A DNA stretch of 64,000 nt from Marinobacter zhanjiangensis (GTDB lineage: Bacteria > Pseudomonadota > Gammaproteobacteria > Pseudomonadales > Oleiphilaceae), in contig NZ_BMXV01000001.1 in the NCBI RefSeq assembly GCF_014651935.1, positions 310,001 through 374,000 of the forward strand. The letters are read 5' to 3'. The notes under the pieces are model-generated. The model did not search any database, was not told where the DNA came from, and saw nothing but the letters and a program-made list of their open reading frames with translations. Each line of letters begins with the position of its first letter. Within the stretch, counting starts at the first letter, position 1. A program made the position numbers and the translations under genes. Positions 9,792 through 19,349 of this stretch are shown here, in pieces.

Positions 9792-9819
9792 TTGACCATT
9801 TTAAATACAACACTATCGG
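9792..9819 (+). promoter_or_regulatory. Candidate sigma-70 promoter for the chemoreceptor gene
   Basis: TTGACC (9792-9797), a 16-base spacer, then TATCGG (9814-9819). The spacer is nearly the same as that of the candidate promoter at 62458-62485 (TTTAAA, then ACAACAC). A start site about 7 bases downstream of the -10 box would leave only a few bases before ATG 9830. The rest of the gap 9595-9791 shows nothing I can assign. Confidence 0.45.
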
Positions 9820-9829
9820 ATAGATTGCT

Positions 9830-11452
9830 ATGTTCAGACAGTTGCGTGTCGGCCTGCGTCTGGCGCTGGCCTTTGGTTTTCTCGTCCTGCTGCTCGCGGG
9901 CCTGGGTGGTTTTGCCCTCTTCCAGACCAATGCGCTCAAGCAGGAACTGCAGAGCGTGACCGATCACCGGGCTCCCGCCATCATGACGGTCAATCGGCTG
10001 AACGAGCTGTTCCAGCGCACCCGGATCCATACCGAAACCATGATCGGCGCGACCACCATGGCCACCCGGGCCCCGCTCATCGGCCGGCTGGTGGACACCA
10101 GGGACAAGCTGAACAAGGCACAGGAACGCTACGAGGGAATGATTCGCAGCGATCAGCACCGCGAGCTGTATGCCCGGTTCAAGGAAACCGAGGCGCGCTT
10201 CTGGGAGGCCCACAGCAATGTTATCCGTTATGCCGAACGGGGCGAGGCAGACAGCGCACGGCAGGTTCGCGATGAAGAACTGGAGCCGATCACCGAGGAA
10301 ATGTCCGACATCCTGGACCAGCTGCTGAATCTGCAGACACTCCGGGTGGAGCAGGCCTCCGCGGAGGCGGACCGCAAGGCCGGCAATGTCCGCAATGGGG
10401 TCATTGTCGCGGTTCTGGTCGCCATTGCCCTGACCCTGGTCCTGGCGTTGTTGATCACACGCTCCATCGCGCTCCCCGTGCGCCATGCGCTGGGCGTTGC
10501 CCGCACCATTGCCGGCGGTGACCTGAACGCCCGCATCGACACCAGTGGCCGCGATGAGATGACCGAGCTGATGCAGGCGATGGCGACCATGCAGGACAAT
10601 CTTCGCAACACCATCGGCACCATCACGGCCTCCTCCGGCAAGCTGGCATCCACGGCCGGGCAGCTCAACTCGGTGACCGAGGAATCCAGCCGCAGCCTGA
10701 ACCAGCAAAGTGAGGAGCTTGACCAGGCCGCCACCGCCGTCAACGAAATGACCACTGCCATCGATGACGTGGCACAGAATGCCAATGCCGCCGCCGATTC
10801 CTCCCGCGAGGCCAACCAGCACTCCCAGGCCGGCCGCGAGAAGGTCCAGGACACGGTGATGGCCATGGAGGGACTGGCCGACAACATCAACAACACCGTG
10901 CACCATATCGAGGAACTGGCCACCAAGGCCGGCGATATCGGCGCGGTGCTGGACGTGATCCGGGGCATTGCCGACCAGACCAACCTGCTGGCTCTCAACG
11001 CCGCTATTGAAGCGGCCCGCGCCGGTGAGGCCGGCCGCGGTTTTGCGGTCGTGGCCGACGAGGTTCGTGGTCTGGCCCGGCGTACCCAGGACTCCACCAC
11101 CGAGATCGAAACCATGATCTCCGCCGTACAGAACGGCAGCGAGAACGCCCGCCAGGCCATGGCCAGCAGCTCCGAACGTTCTGGTGAAGTGCTGTCCATC
11201 GCCCGCGAGGCAGGCAACGCCCTGGCCCGGATCGCCGAGGCCGTCACCGAGATCAACGACCGCAACGCCAGCATCGCCAGCGGGGCCGAGGAACAGGCCC
11301 AGGTGGCCCGGGATGTGGACCGCAACCTCGTCAATATCCGCGACCTTGCGGCCGAGTCCGCCACCGGCGCCAACCAGACCCGCTCCTCCAGCGAGGAGCT
11401 GGCACGCCTTGCGGAGGAAATGTCAGAACTGGTCCGCAAGTTCTCGCTCTGA
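9830..11452 (+). CDS. Methyl-accepting chemotaxis protein
   Basis: This is a transmembrane chemoreceptor of 540 residues: TM1 about residues 11-33, a periplasmic helical-bundle ligand region ([24 protein letters not shown] onward, of the four-helix-bundle type), TM2 about 189-210 ([19 protein letters not shown]), HAMP about 211-265, and a cytoplasmic signalling domain with the conserved hairpin tip ([19 protein letters not shown]). It ends in VRKFSL and lacks a CheR-binding pentapeptide. No clear Shine-Dalgarno sequence precedes ATG 9830, and the candidate promoter lies so close that the leader would be very short. The neighbouring gene upstream is a c-di-GMP protein, not a che gene. The ligand is unknown. 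Confidence 0.95.
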   Translation: MFRQLRVGLRLALAFGFLVLLLAGLGGFALFQTNALKQELQSVTDHRAPAIMTVNRLNELFQRTRIHTETMIGATTMATRAPLIGRLVDTRDKLNKAQERYEGMIRSDQHRELYARFKETEARFWEAHSNVIRYAERGEADSARQVRDEELEPITEEMSDILDQLLNLQTLRVEQASAEADRKAGNVRNGVIVAVLVAIALTLVLALLITRSIALPVRHALGVARTIAGGDLNARIDTSGRDEMTELMQAMATMQDNLRNTIGTITASSGKLASTAGQLNSVTEESSRSLNQQSEELDQAATAVNEMTTAIDDVAQNANAAADSSREANQHSQAGREKVQDTVMAMEGLADNINNTVHHIEELATKAGDIGAVLDVIRGIADQTNLLALNAAIEAARAGEAGRGFAVVADEVRGLARRTQDSTTEIETMISAVQNGSENARQAMASSSERSGEVLSIAREAGNALARIAEAVTEINDRNASIASGAEEQAQVARDVDRNLVNIRDLAAESATGANQTRSSSEELARLAEEMSELVRKFSL

Positions 11453-11475
11453 CCGATACGGTGGTAAATCAGAAT

Positions 11476-11498
11476 CCGACGGGTGACAAACCCGTCGG
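11476..11498 (+). other. Hairpin between chemoreceptor and thioesterase genes
   Basis: A perfect 9-bp stem CCGACGGGT / ACCCGTCGG (11476-11484 and 11490-11498) with a 5-base loop. There is no T run, so it is not a convincing intrinsic terminator; it may stabilise or process the transcript. Confidence 0.4.
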
Positions 11499-11538
11499 TC
11501 CGGGTACACTTGGGGCAATGAACAAAACAGGAGCCTCC

Positions 11539-11982
11539 ATGAGTGACAACCCCCTGGAATACCGCTTTCGGGTCCGCTATGCGGAATGCGACGCCCAGCA
11601 GGTGGTATTCAATGCCCGCTATGCCGATTACGTGGATATCACCGTCAACGAGTACATCCGGGAGGTGTTCGGCCATTACCAGCACATGCTGGACCGGGGT
11701 CTCGACATGCAGGTGGTCAGCATGACCCTCAACTGGTCGGCGCCCGCCCGGTTCGATGATGTGCTCTGCGGCCGGGTGACGGTGAAGCATCTGGGCAATA
11801 CCTCGTTTACCCTGGCCATCGACTTCGTCCGCTACCCCGACGACGAGCCCATCGCCCGGGCGGAGGTGATCTACGTGATGGTGGACACCGACACCCTGAG
11901 CAAGACGCCGATTCCGGATGACCTGCGGGACCAGATGGTTACCGCCGGCCGCGGCACTGTGATCAGCCATGCCGGAGAATAA
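11539..11982 (+). CDS. Acyl-CoA thioesterase, 4-hydroxybenzoyl-CoA thioesterase (hotdog) family
   Basis: At 147 residues this matches the size of YbgC/4HBT proteins. The N-terminal motif RVRYAECDAQQVVFNARYADY places the catalytic Asp in the family position, and the rest fits a single hotdog fold (VVSMTLNWSAPARFDDVL, RAEVIYVMVD). It should hydrolyse acyl-CoA or aryl-CoA thioesters in the cytoplasm; the substrate cannot be told from sequence. I chose ATG 11539 because AGGAG lies at 11529-11533 and residues upstream of it are not family-like, although the frame is open further 5'. The 3' end overlaps the next gene by 14 bp. Confidence 0.88.
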   Translation: MSDNPLEYRFRVRYAECDAQQVVFNARYADYVDITVNEYIREVFGHYQHMLDRGLDMQVVSMTLNWSAPARFDDVLCGRVTVKHLGNTSFTLAIDFVRYPDDEPIARAEVIYVMVDTDTLSKTPIPDDLRDQMVTAGRGTVISHAGE

Positions 11983-13174
11983 CCGGGCGGAACCGGCCCA
12001 GAGCCTGGTACGGGTAGCCCCCGGCGTACTGGTGGTAGGCAAGCCCCTGCCCTGGCCGGTATTCGACAGCCAGGGTGAGGTATTGCTCGCCCAGGGGTTC
12101 GTGATCCAGAGCGACGCCCAGCTGGAACAGCTCTACAAACGGGGCATGTTCTACCCCCGGCAGGCGGAAAACCCGGACGAGGAAGTACAGGAAGAAATCG
12201 CGGCGGAAGAGCGCAACCCCTTCGCCGATTACCGGGCACTGCTCAAGACTCTGAGCCGTACCTACGAGGCCATCTCCGGCCGGCATCCGGACGCACGCCT
12301 GAAACTGCTCGGGCTGGCGCGGCTGATCGACCGCATCTGCCGGCAGGCGCCGGATGCCTCGCTGGCACTGGTACATCTCTATTCCGTGGAACCCACCGCC
12401 ACGGAGCAGTCGCTGTTCTACGCCATTGTCTGCCATTTCGCGGGCCGTGAACTGGATATGGATGAGGGCCGGATCATCGTGCTGATGGCGGCCGCCCTGT
12501 CCGCCAATCTGGCGCTGATGCCCATTCTCGACAAGCTCAACGCCTCCAGCAATGCCCTCAACGACCAGCAGCGCTTGATCATCCACCGCCATCCCCAGCT
12601 CGCGGCCCGGGCCCTGCACGAGGCCGGCATCGAGAACCGCCTGTTGCTGAAGATTGTGATGCAGCATCACGAGCGCTCCGACGGCAGCGGTTACCCCGAG
12701 CGGCTGACCGGCGACCAGATTTTGCCGGAAGCCCACGTCATGGCACTGGCGGAACACTATGTCGCGCTGATCAGCCGCCGCGGCTATCGCCCCAGGTTCA
12801 GTATTCCGCAGGCGCGCAAGGCGATTTCCGATGCCGCCCACAACAGCCCGCGCCCGGGCCTGTTCCGGGCCCTGCTGAACGCCCTGACGCCCTACCCTCC
12901 CGGCGCCCTGGTACGCCTGGCCAACAACGAGGTGGCGGTGATCACCCAGCGGCCGCAACACATTCGCGGTCACCGGGCGAAGGCCATTACCGACCCCAGG
13001 GGCAACCGCTTTGCCCATGGCCATGAACGGAACACAGACAGGCTGGACTTCAACATCCGTGCCGTGGAGGAGGTTGATATGATGCCACCCATGGATTTCC
13101 AGGAACTGTGGGATTTCGACCCGTCGGCCCAGCCTGGCGACCAGGTCGTTACCACCGGGGAGCAGGGCGAGTAA
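11969..13174 (+). CDS. HD-GYP-like protein with a degenerate HD motif
   Basis: A 401-residue protein. An N-terminal region (about 1-90; PGVLVVGKPLPWPVFDSQGEVLL) resembles the leader found ahead of many HD-GYP domains. The HD-GYP-like core (about 130-310) keeps the helix with RHPQLAARAL, the HH dyad (H233, H234) and E235, and the GYP signature in RSDGSGYPERLTGDQI (238-243). The position where active enzymes carry the metal-binding HD pair reads SANLALMPILDK, with no His-Asp. The C-terminus holds a small beta-rich tail. Loss of the HD pair argues against normal c-di-GMP hydrolysis, so it is more likely a c-di-GMP binder or protein-interaction module. It overlaps the thioesterase gene by 14 bp. 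The functional reading is inference. Confidence 0.82.
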   Translation: MPENNRAEPAQSLVRVAPGVLVVGKPLPWPVFDSQGEVLLAQGFVIQSDAQLEQLYKRGMFYPRQAENPDEEVQEEIAAEERNPFADYRALLKTLSRTYEAISGRHPDARLKLLGLARLIDRICRQAPDASLALVHLYSVEPTATEQSLFYAIVCHFAGRELDMDEGRIIVLMAAALSANLALMPILDKLNASSNALNDQQRLIIHRHPQLAARALHEAGIENRLLLKIVMQHHERSDGSGYPERLTGDQILPEAHVMALAEHYVALISRRGYRPRFSIPQARKAISDAAHNSPRPGLFRALLNALTPYPPGALVRLANNEVAVITQRPQHIRGHRAKAITDPRGNRFAHGHERNTDRLDFNIRAVEEVDMMPPMDFQELWDFDPSAQPGDQVVTTGEQGE

Positions 13175-13335
13175 AACGGGTGCCGATAGCAATGACCACG
13201 GACAAGTGGTATCGCCCCTGACGGTGGTATATTGGTTCAGTATGGTGCTGAATGGCCGTTATGGCCGGCCGACATCTGGTTCGCCCCATACCGGGCTTCA
13301 TCAAAAGTCATTCGTTCGCCGCTTGCGGAGTTGTC

Positions 13336-16116
13336 ATGCAGTCACCGCCCCTGCCGGAAAATGAACAGCAACGCCTCGACCGCCTGCTGCGGATGGATGT
13401 ACTGGACACGGCCCCGGAACAGCTCTACGACGACATAACCCGGCTGGCCACCCTGTTATGCAATACCCGCTATGCCACCGTAACCCTGATCGACCGTGAC
13501 CGGCAGTGGTTCAAGTCCCGCCAGGGTGGCCTGGACGTGCAGGAAACTCACCGGGACGTGGCCTTCTGCAGCCACGCGATCCTGCAGGACGACCTGTTCA
13601 TCATCGAGGATGCCGCAGAGGACCAGCGCTTCGCCGACAACCCGCTGGTGACCGGCGGTCCCATGATCCGCTTCTACGCCGGCGCCCCCCTGATAACCGC
13701 CGACGGCAGTGCCATCGGCACCCTGTGCGTGTTCAACCCCGAACCCGGCAGCCTGCGCCCCGATCAGCGGGAAGGCCTGAAACTGCTCGCCGCCCAGGTC
13801 ACCGAGCGACTGGAGCGGCGGGTGGAAGCCACCCTGAACCGTTACATTGGCAGCATCCTGGACAACAGCGACCTCTATGTACTGCTGCTGGATCTGCGCC
13901 GGGACCGGGTACTCTACACGAACCAGGCCATGCAGGGCCGGCTCGAGTCCGACGGCGACACGTCATCGATGGTGTTCAGTGAGCTGTTCCCGGTCCTAGA
14001 GCTGCAGGACTTCATTGCCGACACCCAGGGTGAGCACACCCTGGAAACCCGTGTCCGCTTCAACGCCGAAGACACGGTTACCACCTGGGTGCGGTTGATC
14101 AATGCCCGTGAGAACGGCCGCGACAACCTGCTGGTAATCATCCACGACCAGGCCGCCCTGCGGGCCTCCCGCCTTGAGGCGCGGGAAGCCCGCTCCAATG
14201 TGCGCCTGTTCAGCCAGGCCGCCATGCAGAGCCAGAATCTGGTCGTGATCACCGACAAGGACGAGCACATCACCTGGGTCAACCGCAGTTTCGAGAAGCA
14301 GACCGGTTATCCGCTCAACGAGGTCGTCGGACGGCGTCCGGGAGAGTTTCTGCAAGGTCCGGACACTTCAAGGGATGCCCGACGCTGGCTGCGCGAACAA
14401 ATGGATCAGGGCCGGGCCGTGCGCCAGGAAATCCTCAACTACGGGCGCGATGGTGAGTCCTACTGGCTGGATGTCTATATCGAGCCAATCCGGGATGAAC
14501 AGGGTCAGGTTACCCATTTTGTCTCGTCACAGACCAACATCACCCGTCGCAAGGAACAGGAGCTGGCGATGCGGCAGGCCCGTGACGCCGCCGAGGGGGC
14601 CAACCGCGCCAAAAGTGACTTCCTGGCCAACATCAGCCATGAGTTGCGTACCCCGCTCAACGGTATCCTGGGGATGGCGGAACTGATGCAGGATCGCGCA
14701 CCGGAAAACCTGCAGTCCATGGTGCAGACTCTTAACCTGTCTTCCCGCCACCTGCTGCGGCTGCTCAATGACATTCTGGACCTGTCTTATATCGAGAGTG
14801 GTCACATGAGTCTCGACCCGGCCCCCATGAACCCGGCTGCGGAATTGCAGGAGGTGGCGGAACTGTTCCGCGCCCGGGCCGCCGAAGTGGGTACGGAGCT
14901 GGAGCTGGCGGTCGAGGGACTTGACGACATCTGGGTACAGGGGGACGCCACACGCATAAAACAGGTGGTAATGAACCTTGTGGGCAATGCCGTCAAGTTC
15001 ACCGAGCAGGGCCGGATCCGGGTGCAGGCCCGGGCCCTGTCAAAGGATCACAGACAGGTGCAGCTGGAACTCGCGGTGGCCGACAATGGCCCCGGCATTC
15101 CGGAGGCCGAACAGAAGCGGATTTTCGAACATTTCGAGCAACTGGATAACTCTGCCACCCGCGCCCATGGCGGTTCAGGCCTTGGCCTGGCGATCAGCCG
15201 GCAGCTGCTGCAACTGATGGGGGCCGACCTGGCCCTGGACAGCGCGCGGGGGCAGGGCGCCCGCTTCCATACCATTGTCACCCTGCCCCGGGCCAAATCC
15301 CCGCAGGCCCTGCCTGACACCGATACCGGTCAGTACGGCAGGACACCCCTGCGGGACGTGCTGGTGTTGGACGACAACGAGGTGAACCGCCAGGTTCTTG
15401 ACTCGATGCTGCTCAATGCCGGTGCTCACCGTGTCTATACCGCCGGGTCGGGACGCCGCGCCCTGGCGATGCTGGACAACATCCGTCCCGACCTGGTGTT
15501 CGTGGATATCCAGATGCCAGGAATGGACGGCTTCCAGTTTCTGGATCAGGCCAGGCAACGCCTGGCGGAGGCTGGTCGCCGACTGCCCCGGCTGATTGCG
15601 TGTACCGCCCACTCCGGCCGGGATCATCGGCGCCAGATGCTGGCAAGAGGCTTCGATGCCCACCTGGAGAAACCCGTTACCCACGACGCGCTGAACCAGT
15701 TGCTGGACCGGCTGACCGTTACCGTGGCGAGCCAGGCACCGGCCACCCCGGCGGCGCCGGATCCGGTCGGCCATTCTCTGCTGGACTCCACCGCCATGCA
15801 GCGGGCATTCGGCGACGACCAGCTGCTCAAGGAACAATTCCTGGAGTTGTTCCTCGACAATTACCCTGACCATATCGACGCTATCCGCCAGGCCCTGGCA
15901 GACCAGCAGCTGCTGGATCATGCCGATGCGGCTCACACCCTCAAGGGACTGGCGGGCTACTTCGGTGACGATGAACTGAGCGAAGCGACCTCGGAGCTGG
16001 AACAGGCAATGAAGCAAAACCAGCCGCAACTGGCCCGGCGCTGCTTTACGAGGGCCGAGGCCATTCTGACCGAACTGGCGCCGACGATTGCGCGGACCAT
16101 TGATCGCGAACCCTAG
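13336..16116 (+). CDS. GAF-PAS hybrid histidine kinase with receiver and Hpt domains
   Basis: This protein of 926 residues has a GAF domain (about 5-160; begins [25 protein letters not shown], the usual GAF lead-in), a PAS-like stretch (about 175-280) and a second PAS (about 290-410). HisKA follows ([18 protein letters not shown]435), then HATPase (N box [13 protein letters not shown]2 [13 protein letters not shown]), a receiver (D724 in [11 protein letters not shown]) and an Hpt domain (H867 in [12 protein letters not shown]). It can therefore run an internal His-Asp-His relay, and the Hpt can feed an external receiver. The second PAS is LOV-like in layout but reads GRRPGEFLQ where LOV proteins have GxNCRFLQ, so it lacks the photoactive cysteine. 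ATG 13336 has GGAG at 13327-13330; the frame is open 84 bases upstream but matches no family there. Confidence 0.92.
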   Translation: MQSPPLPENEQQRLDRLLRMDVLDTAPEQLYDDITRLATLLCNTRYATVTLIDRDRQWFKSRQGGLDVQETHRDVAFCSHAILQDDLFIIEDAAEDQRFADNPLVTGGPMIRFYAGAPLITADGSAIGTLCVFNPEPGSLRPDQREGLKLLAAQVTERLERRVEATLNRYIGSILDNSDLYVLLLDLRRDRVLYTNQAMQGRLESDGDTSSMVFSELFPVLELQDFIADTQGEHTLETRVRFNAEDTVTTWVRLINARENGRDNLLVIIHDQAALRASRLEAREARSNVRLFSQAAMQSQNLVVITDKDEHITWVNRSFEKQTGYPLNEVVGRRPGEFLQGPDTSRDARRWLREQMDQGRAVRQEILNYGRDGESYWLDVYIEPIRDEQGQVTHFVSSQTNITRRKEQELAMRQARDAAEGANRAKSDFLANISHELRTPLNGILGMAELMQDRAPENLQSMVQTLNLSSRHLLRLLNDILDLSYIESGHMSLDPAPMNPAAELQEVAELFRARAAEVGTELELAVEGLDDIWVQGDATRIKQVVMNLVGNAVKFTEQGRIRVQARALSKDHRQVQLELAVADNGPGIPEAEQKRIFEHFEQLDNSATRAHGGSGLGLAISRQLLQLMGADLALDSARGQGARFHTIVTLPRAKSPQALPDTDTGQYGRTPLRDVLVLDDNEVNRQVLDSMLLNAGAHRVYTAGSGRRALAMLDNIRPDLVFVDIQMPGMDGFQFLDQARQRLAEAGRRLPRLIACTAHSGRDHRRQMLARGFDAHLEKPVTHDALNQLLDRLTVTVASQAPATPAAPDPVGHSLLDSTAMQRAFGDDQLLKEQFLELFLDNYPDHIDAIRQALADQQLLDHADAAHTLKGLAGYFGDDELSEATSELEQAMKQNQPQLARRCFTRAEAILTELAPTIARTIDREP

Positions 16117-16151
16117 TGTCCCGTTTGGTTAATTCGCTGATCTACTGAGCC
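16117..16151. repeat. Solo copy of the TGTCCCG terminal-repeat motif
   Basis: Directly after the kinase stop codon, 35 bases match the left end of the 262-bp element at 45358 at 27 of 35 positions (TGTCCCGT-TGG-TAATTC-...-CTA-TGAGC). A related copy lies at 62329. No matching inverted partner is visible before the cheB 3' end, so this looks like a remnant or single end. Confidence 0.6.
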
Positions 16152-16167
16152 ACTGGGGCACCCCCGG

Positions 16168-17226
16168 TTATCCCAGCCGGGTACTGCGCCCCGATACGGC
16201 CTTCAATACCGCCTGCGCCAGCCGGTCCAGTGGCAGCTCCTCATCTACGGCCCCCAGGGCCACGGCTTCCCGGGGCATACCGTAGACCACCGAGGTAGCC
16301 TCATCCTGGGCGAAGGTGCTGGCGCCTCTCTCACGCAGCCTGAGCATGGCCCGGGCGCCGTCGTCACCCATGCCAGTGAGCATCACCGCCACACTGTTGG
16401 CGGCAGCGCTCTGCACCGCTGACCCGAACAGCATGTCCACGGAAGGTCGGTGCCGGTTCACTGGCGGGTCATCGGTCAGATGCACCACATAATCGGCGCC
16501 GCTGCGTATGACCGTCATGTGGCGGCCGCCCGGGGCAATATAGACGTGACCGGGCCGTAACCGCTGGCCCTCGCCGGCTTCCTGTACCCGCAACGGCAAA
16601 TGACTGTCGAGCCGTTGCGCAAAGGATCGGGTAAATCCGGCCGGCATATGCTGGGTAATCAGAATGGCAGGTGCATCGCTCGGCATACCCTGAAGAAACT
16701 GCCAGATCGCCTCGGTACCCCCGGTAGAGGCCCCTACCAGGATCAGCTTCTCGCTGGCGACAACGCCAACGGGTGCCACCGGCGCAGAGCGACGCGGCGC
16801 TGACGAGACCCGCCCGGACCGCCGGGAAACCCGGGACCGGCCTGCTGCACGCAGTTTTTGATGCAGATCCTCGACGTATTCCGCCAGGCCGTCGGCGACA
16901 CCCACCCGGGGTTTGGTGACAAAGTCTACCGCCCCCAGCTCCAGTGCCCGCAGGGTCGTTTCGTTACCCTCCTCAGTGAGAGACGACACCATCAACACCG
17001 GCATTGGCCGCAGACGCATGATCTTCTCCAGGAACTCGATACCGTCCATGCGCGGCATTTCAACGTCCAGGGTGATCACGTCGGGGTTCAGCTGCTTGAT
17101 CTTCTCCCGCGCCGCATAGGGGTCCGGGGCCACGCCCACCACCTCCAGGTCCGGTGCCTGGTTGATCAGCTCGGTCAGCACCTGGCGCACCAGCGCGGAG
17201 TCATCTACTACCAGTACCCGAATCAC
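16168..17226 (-). CDS. cheB: CheB protein-glutamate methylesterase
   Basis: This 352-residue response regulator has an N-terminal receiver (DDSALVR; phosphoacceptor D54 in [12 protein letters not shown]105), a basic Ser-rich linker (about 128-157) and a C-terminal CheB methylesterase domain. The domain carries the catalytic Ser in GASTGG (S167), the His in ITQHMP and the Asp in LTGMGDDGA. It removes methyl groups from, and deamidates, chemoreceptor glutamates and glutamines when phosphorylated by CheA. It is the last gene of the chemosensory operon, separated from cheD by about 150 bases that contain a strong palindrome. Confidence 0.97.
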   Translation of the reverse strand: MIRVLVVDDSALVRQVLTELINQAPDLEVVGVAPDPYAAREKIKQLNPDVITLDVEMPRMDGIEFLEKIMRLRPMPVLMVSSLTEEGNETTLRALELGAVDFVTKPRVGVADGLAEYVEDLHQKLRAAGRSRVSRRSGRVSSAPRRSAPVAPVGVVASEKLILVGASTGGTEAIWQFLQGMPSDAPAILITQHMPAGFTRSFAQRLDSHLPLRVQEAGEGQRLRPGHVYIAPGGRHMTVIRSGADYVVHLTDDPPVNRHRPSVDMLFGSAVQSAAANSVAVMLTGMGDDGARAMLRLRERGASTFAQDEATSVVYGMPREAVALGAVDEELPLDRLAQAVLKAVSGRSTRLG

Positions 17227-17252
17227 CTATTACCCCCTGAAGACAGTTATTT

Positions 17253-17337
17253 GCCACGGAATGCGCGAAAGAACGCCAAACACTGAATTGGCCACGGAAT
17301 CCACGGAAAAACACGGAAAAGGACTGGATTCCGTGGC
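17253..17337 (-). repeat. Operon-internal palindrome between cheD and cheB
   Basis: A perfect 13-bp inverted repeat GCCACGGAATCCA / TGGATTCCGTGGC (17291-17303 and 17325-17337) encloses a 21-base loop rich in CGGAAAA. GCCACGGAAT is also present as a direct repeat at 17253-17262. There is no T run on the operon strand. It may attenuate or stabilise the cheB part of the transcript, or be a dispersed intergenic repeat. The rest of 17227-17375 shows no gene. Confidence 0.7.
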
Positions 17338-17375
17338 TAAACCTTCGTTTTTCCTTCCGCGTTTCCGCGACAGAT

Positions 17376-17984
17376 CTAACCAAAGAGCTCCACATCGCCC
17401 CCGGAGTCCGCCGGCTCCGCCAGGGCCTTCGAGTATTCCACCTCGCGGCGGATGATGGTGTCGTTGCGGGTAACCTTGAGGCGCCGCAGCATGACCCGCC
17501 CGGATTCCGGGAAGTACCATATCTTGCGGGGATCGTGTCCGAACAGGTCGGAAGTAACCACTGAAAGCCCTTCCCGCGACATGAAGGCGCTGGCAAAGCG
17601 GGCGTTGTTGTGGCCCACGTTGGAGGTGTTCCGGCTGCGCATCAGGTTGGCGCCACCGAACAGTTTCACCTCCAGGCGTTCGCGCTGCCCTCCCCGGGCA
17701 AGCAGGCCGTTGATCAGCACCTCCATGGCGTGGATGCCGTAACGGGCCAGTACCAACTCGTCTTCGCGGTTGGTGCTGGGCAACAGGAAATGGTTCATCC
17801 CGGAAACCCCGGCCACCGGGTCGCGAATACAGGCTGAAACACAGGAACCCAGTACGGTCACCAGCACTTCCTGGTCGCCGGAAATATGGTACTCCCCCGG
17901 ACTCAGTTTCACCGCCGGGCGCTGGAAATGACTGTCGAAATAGCGGGTTGTGGCGGTGCCTTGCGGGCCCTGCCGGGGTCTCAT
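17376..17984 (-). CDS. cheD: CheD chemoreceptor glutamine deamidase
   Basis: This is a 202-residue CheD. The family's catalytic Cys and His are present: C48 in VLGSCVSACIRDP and H65 in GMNHFLLP. Further family blocks are VKLFGGANLM and NVGHNNARF. It deamidates specific receptor glutamines and in some species works with CheC. No cheC is seen here, as expected for F7-type gammaproteobacterial clusters. ATG 17984 overlaps the cheR stop codon (ATGA), indicating translational coupling; the frame stays open upstream inside cheR, but that extension has no similarity to CheD. Confidence 0.95.
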   Translation of the reverse strand: MRPRQGPQGTATTRYFDSHFQRPAVKLSPGEYHISGDQEVLVTVLGSCVSACIRDPVAGVSGMNHFLLPSTNREDELVLARYGIHAMEVLINGLLARGGQRERLEVKLFGGANLMRSRNTSNVGHNNARFASAFMSREGLSVVTSDLFGHDPRKIWYFPESGRVMLRRLKVTRNDTIIRREVEYSKALAEPADSGGDVELFG

Positions 17985-18829
17985 GATGAAACTCCGGTGA
18001 AAGTCGGGTCCGGGGTGAAAACGGTTCGCCCCAGGGAGTGATAGCCTTCGCCCGAGGAAATCAGGCTCTCCGAATGGCCGGCGAAGAACAGCCCCTCCGG
18101 CTGCAACAGGCGACGAAACCGTCGCAGCAACTGTTTCTGTGTCTCCGGGGTGAAGTAGATAAACACATTGCGGCAAAAGATCGCGTCCAAGGGGGCTTCC
18201 ACCGGCCAGCGACCATCCAGCAGGTTAACCTGGCGGAATTCCACCGCCTCCCTCAATTCCGGCTTGATCCGCACCATGCCAGCCTGCGGGCCACGCCCCT
18301 TGTGGAAATATTTGCGGAGCACTGGCCGGGACAGCTTGCTGACCCGTTCCATCGCATAGACGCCGGCTCTGGCAGAAGCCAGCGCCTGGGTATCCACATC
18401 CGTGGCGATGAGGTGCACCGGCTTGCCGGGACCAAAAGCCTCCCGCAGGGCGATCAGAATGCTGTAGGGCTCCTCGCCGGTTGAGGCAGCGCAGCACCAG
18501 ACAGTCAGTGGCTCTGATGCGGGATGGTCACGAAAATACTCCACCAGAGTCTCAAAGTGATGATTCTCACGGAAGAACGAGGTGAGATTGGTGGTCAGGG
18601 CATTGATGAAATTCTGCCATTCCAGATGCTCGCCATCCTCCAGCTGGTCCAGGTAGACCGAGACCGACGTCATACCCGTGGCCCGCAGCCGCCGGGCGAG
18701 GCGGCTGTATACCATCTGGGATTTGCCGGCGCCCAGGTGAATACCTATCCGGGCCATGATCAACGCCTGAACCCGCCGGAAGTCCCGCTCCGTGTAGGCG
18801 AATTCTCGGTGTTCCGGAGCTCCGGTCAT
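17981..18829 (-). CDS. cheR: CheR chemoreceptor methyltransferase
   Basis: A 282-residue CheR with an N-terminal helical domain (FRRVQALIMARIGIHLGAGK; LTTNLTSFFRENHHFETL) and a SAM-binding domain (VWCCAASTGEEPYSI; DAIFCRNVFIYF; LFFAGHSESL). It methylates receptor glutamates using S-adenosylmethionine. The receptor two genes upstream ends in DWEEF, a CheR-tether type pentapeptide, so this enzyme probably docks there. The gene follows cheW after 10 bases and overlaps cheD by 4 bp. Confidence 0.97.
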   Translation of the reverse strand: MTGAPEHREFAYTERDFRRVQALIMARIGIHLGAGKSQMVYSRLARRLRATGMTSVSVYLDQLEDGEHLEWQNFINALTTNLTSFFRENHHFETLVEYFRDHPASEPLTVWCCAASTGEEPYSILIALREAFGPGKPVHLIATDVDTQALASARAGVYAMERVSKLSRPVLRKYFHKGRGPQAGMVRIKPELREAVEFRQVNLLDGRWPVEAPLDAIFCRNVFIYFTPETQKQLLRRFRRLLQPEGLFFAGHSESLISSGEGYHSLGRTVFTPDPTFTGVSS

Positions 18830-18839
18830 GCCTGGCTCC

Positions 18840-19349
18840 TCACCCCAACTCCGCGTTCTGAAGCTCCATCCCGGGGTCGCTCATCATGCCGTTGATTTCC
18901 AGCACGATCACCATGCCATCGTCCATATCGGCCAGCCCCTCGATGTAACGCGTGTCCACTGCAGTACTGAAGTCCGGCGCCGGGCGAATGTGGTCCTCGG
19001 TCAGGCGCATGACGTCAGAAACACTATCCACCACGATGCCGACCACCCGGTCGGAGAGGTTCAGCACAATAACGATGGTGAACTCGTCATAGGTCAGCTC
19101 ACCTACTCCGAAACGGTCCCGCAGGTCCACAATGGGAATGATGGTGCCCCGCAGGTTGATCACGCCCTTGATAAAGGACGGCGCCCGGGCAATACGGGTT
19201 ACCCCGCCATAGCCCCGGATTTCCTGCACCTTGAGAATATCAATGGCGTATTCTTCTTCCCCGAGCCGGAAGGTGAGAAACTCACGTTCCGCCCCGGCGG
19301 CCGCTGCCACCTGGGCAGCGCCAGCCTCAGAATTCTTCCCAGTCATCAT
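18840..19349 (-). CDS. cheW: CheW coupling protein
   Basis: The protein has about 170 residues: a short Ala-rich lead, then a CheW fold ([51 protein letters not shown]). It links receptors to CheA in the signalling array. The start is one of two adjacent ATG codons (19349 or 19346) 4 or 7 bases after AGGAG, and both lie inside the 3' end of the receptor gene, an overlap of about 20 bp. A further upstream start in this frame has no ribosome binding site. Confidence 0.96.
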   Translation of the reverse strand: MMTGKNSEAGAAQVAAAAGAEREFLTFRLGEEEYAIDILKVQEIRGYGGVTRIARAPSFIKGVINLRGTIIPIVDLRDRFGVGELTYDEFTIVIVLNLSDRVVGIVVDSVSDVMRLTEDHIRPAPDFSTAVDTRYIEGLADMDDGMVIVLEINGMMSDPGMELQNAELG

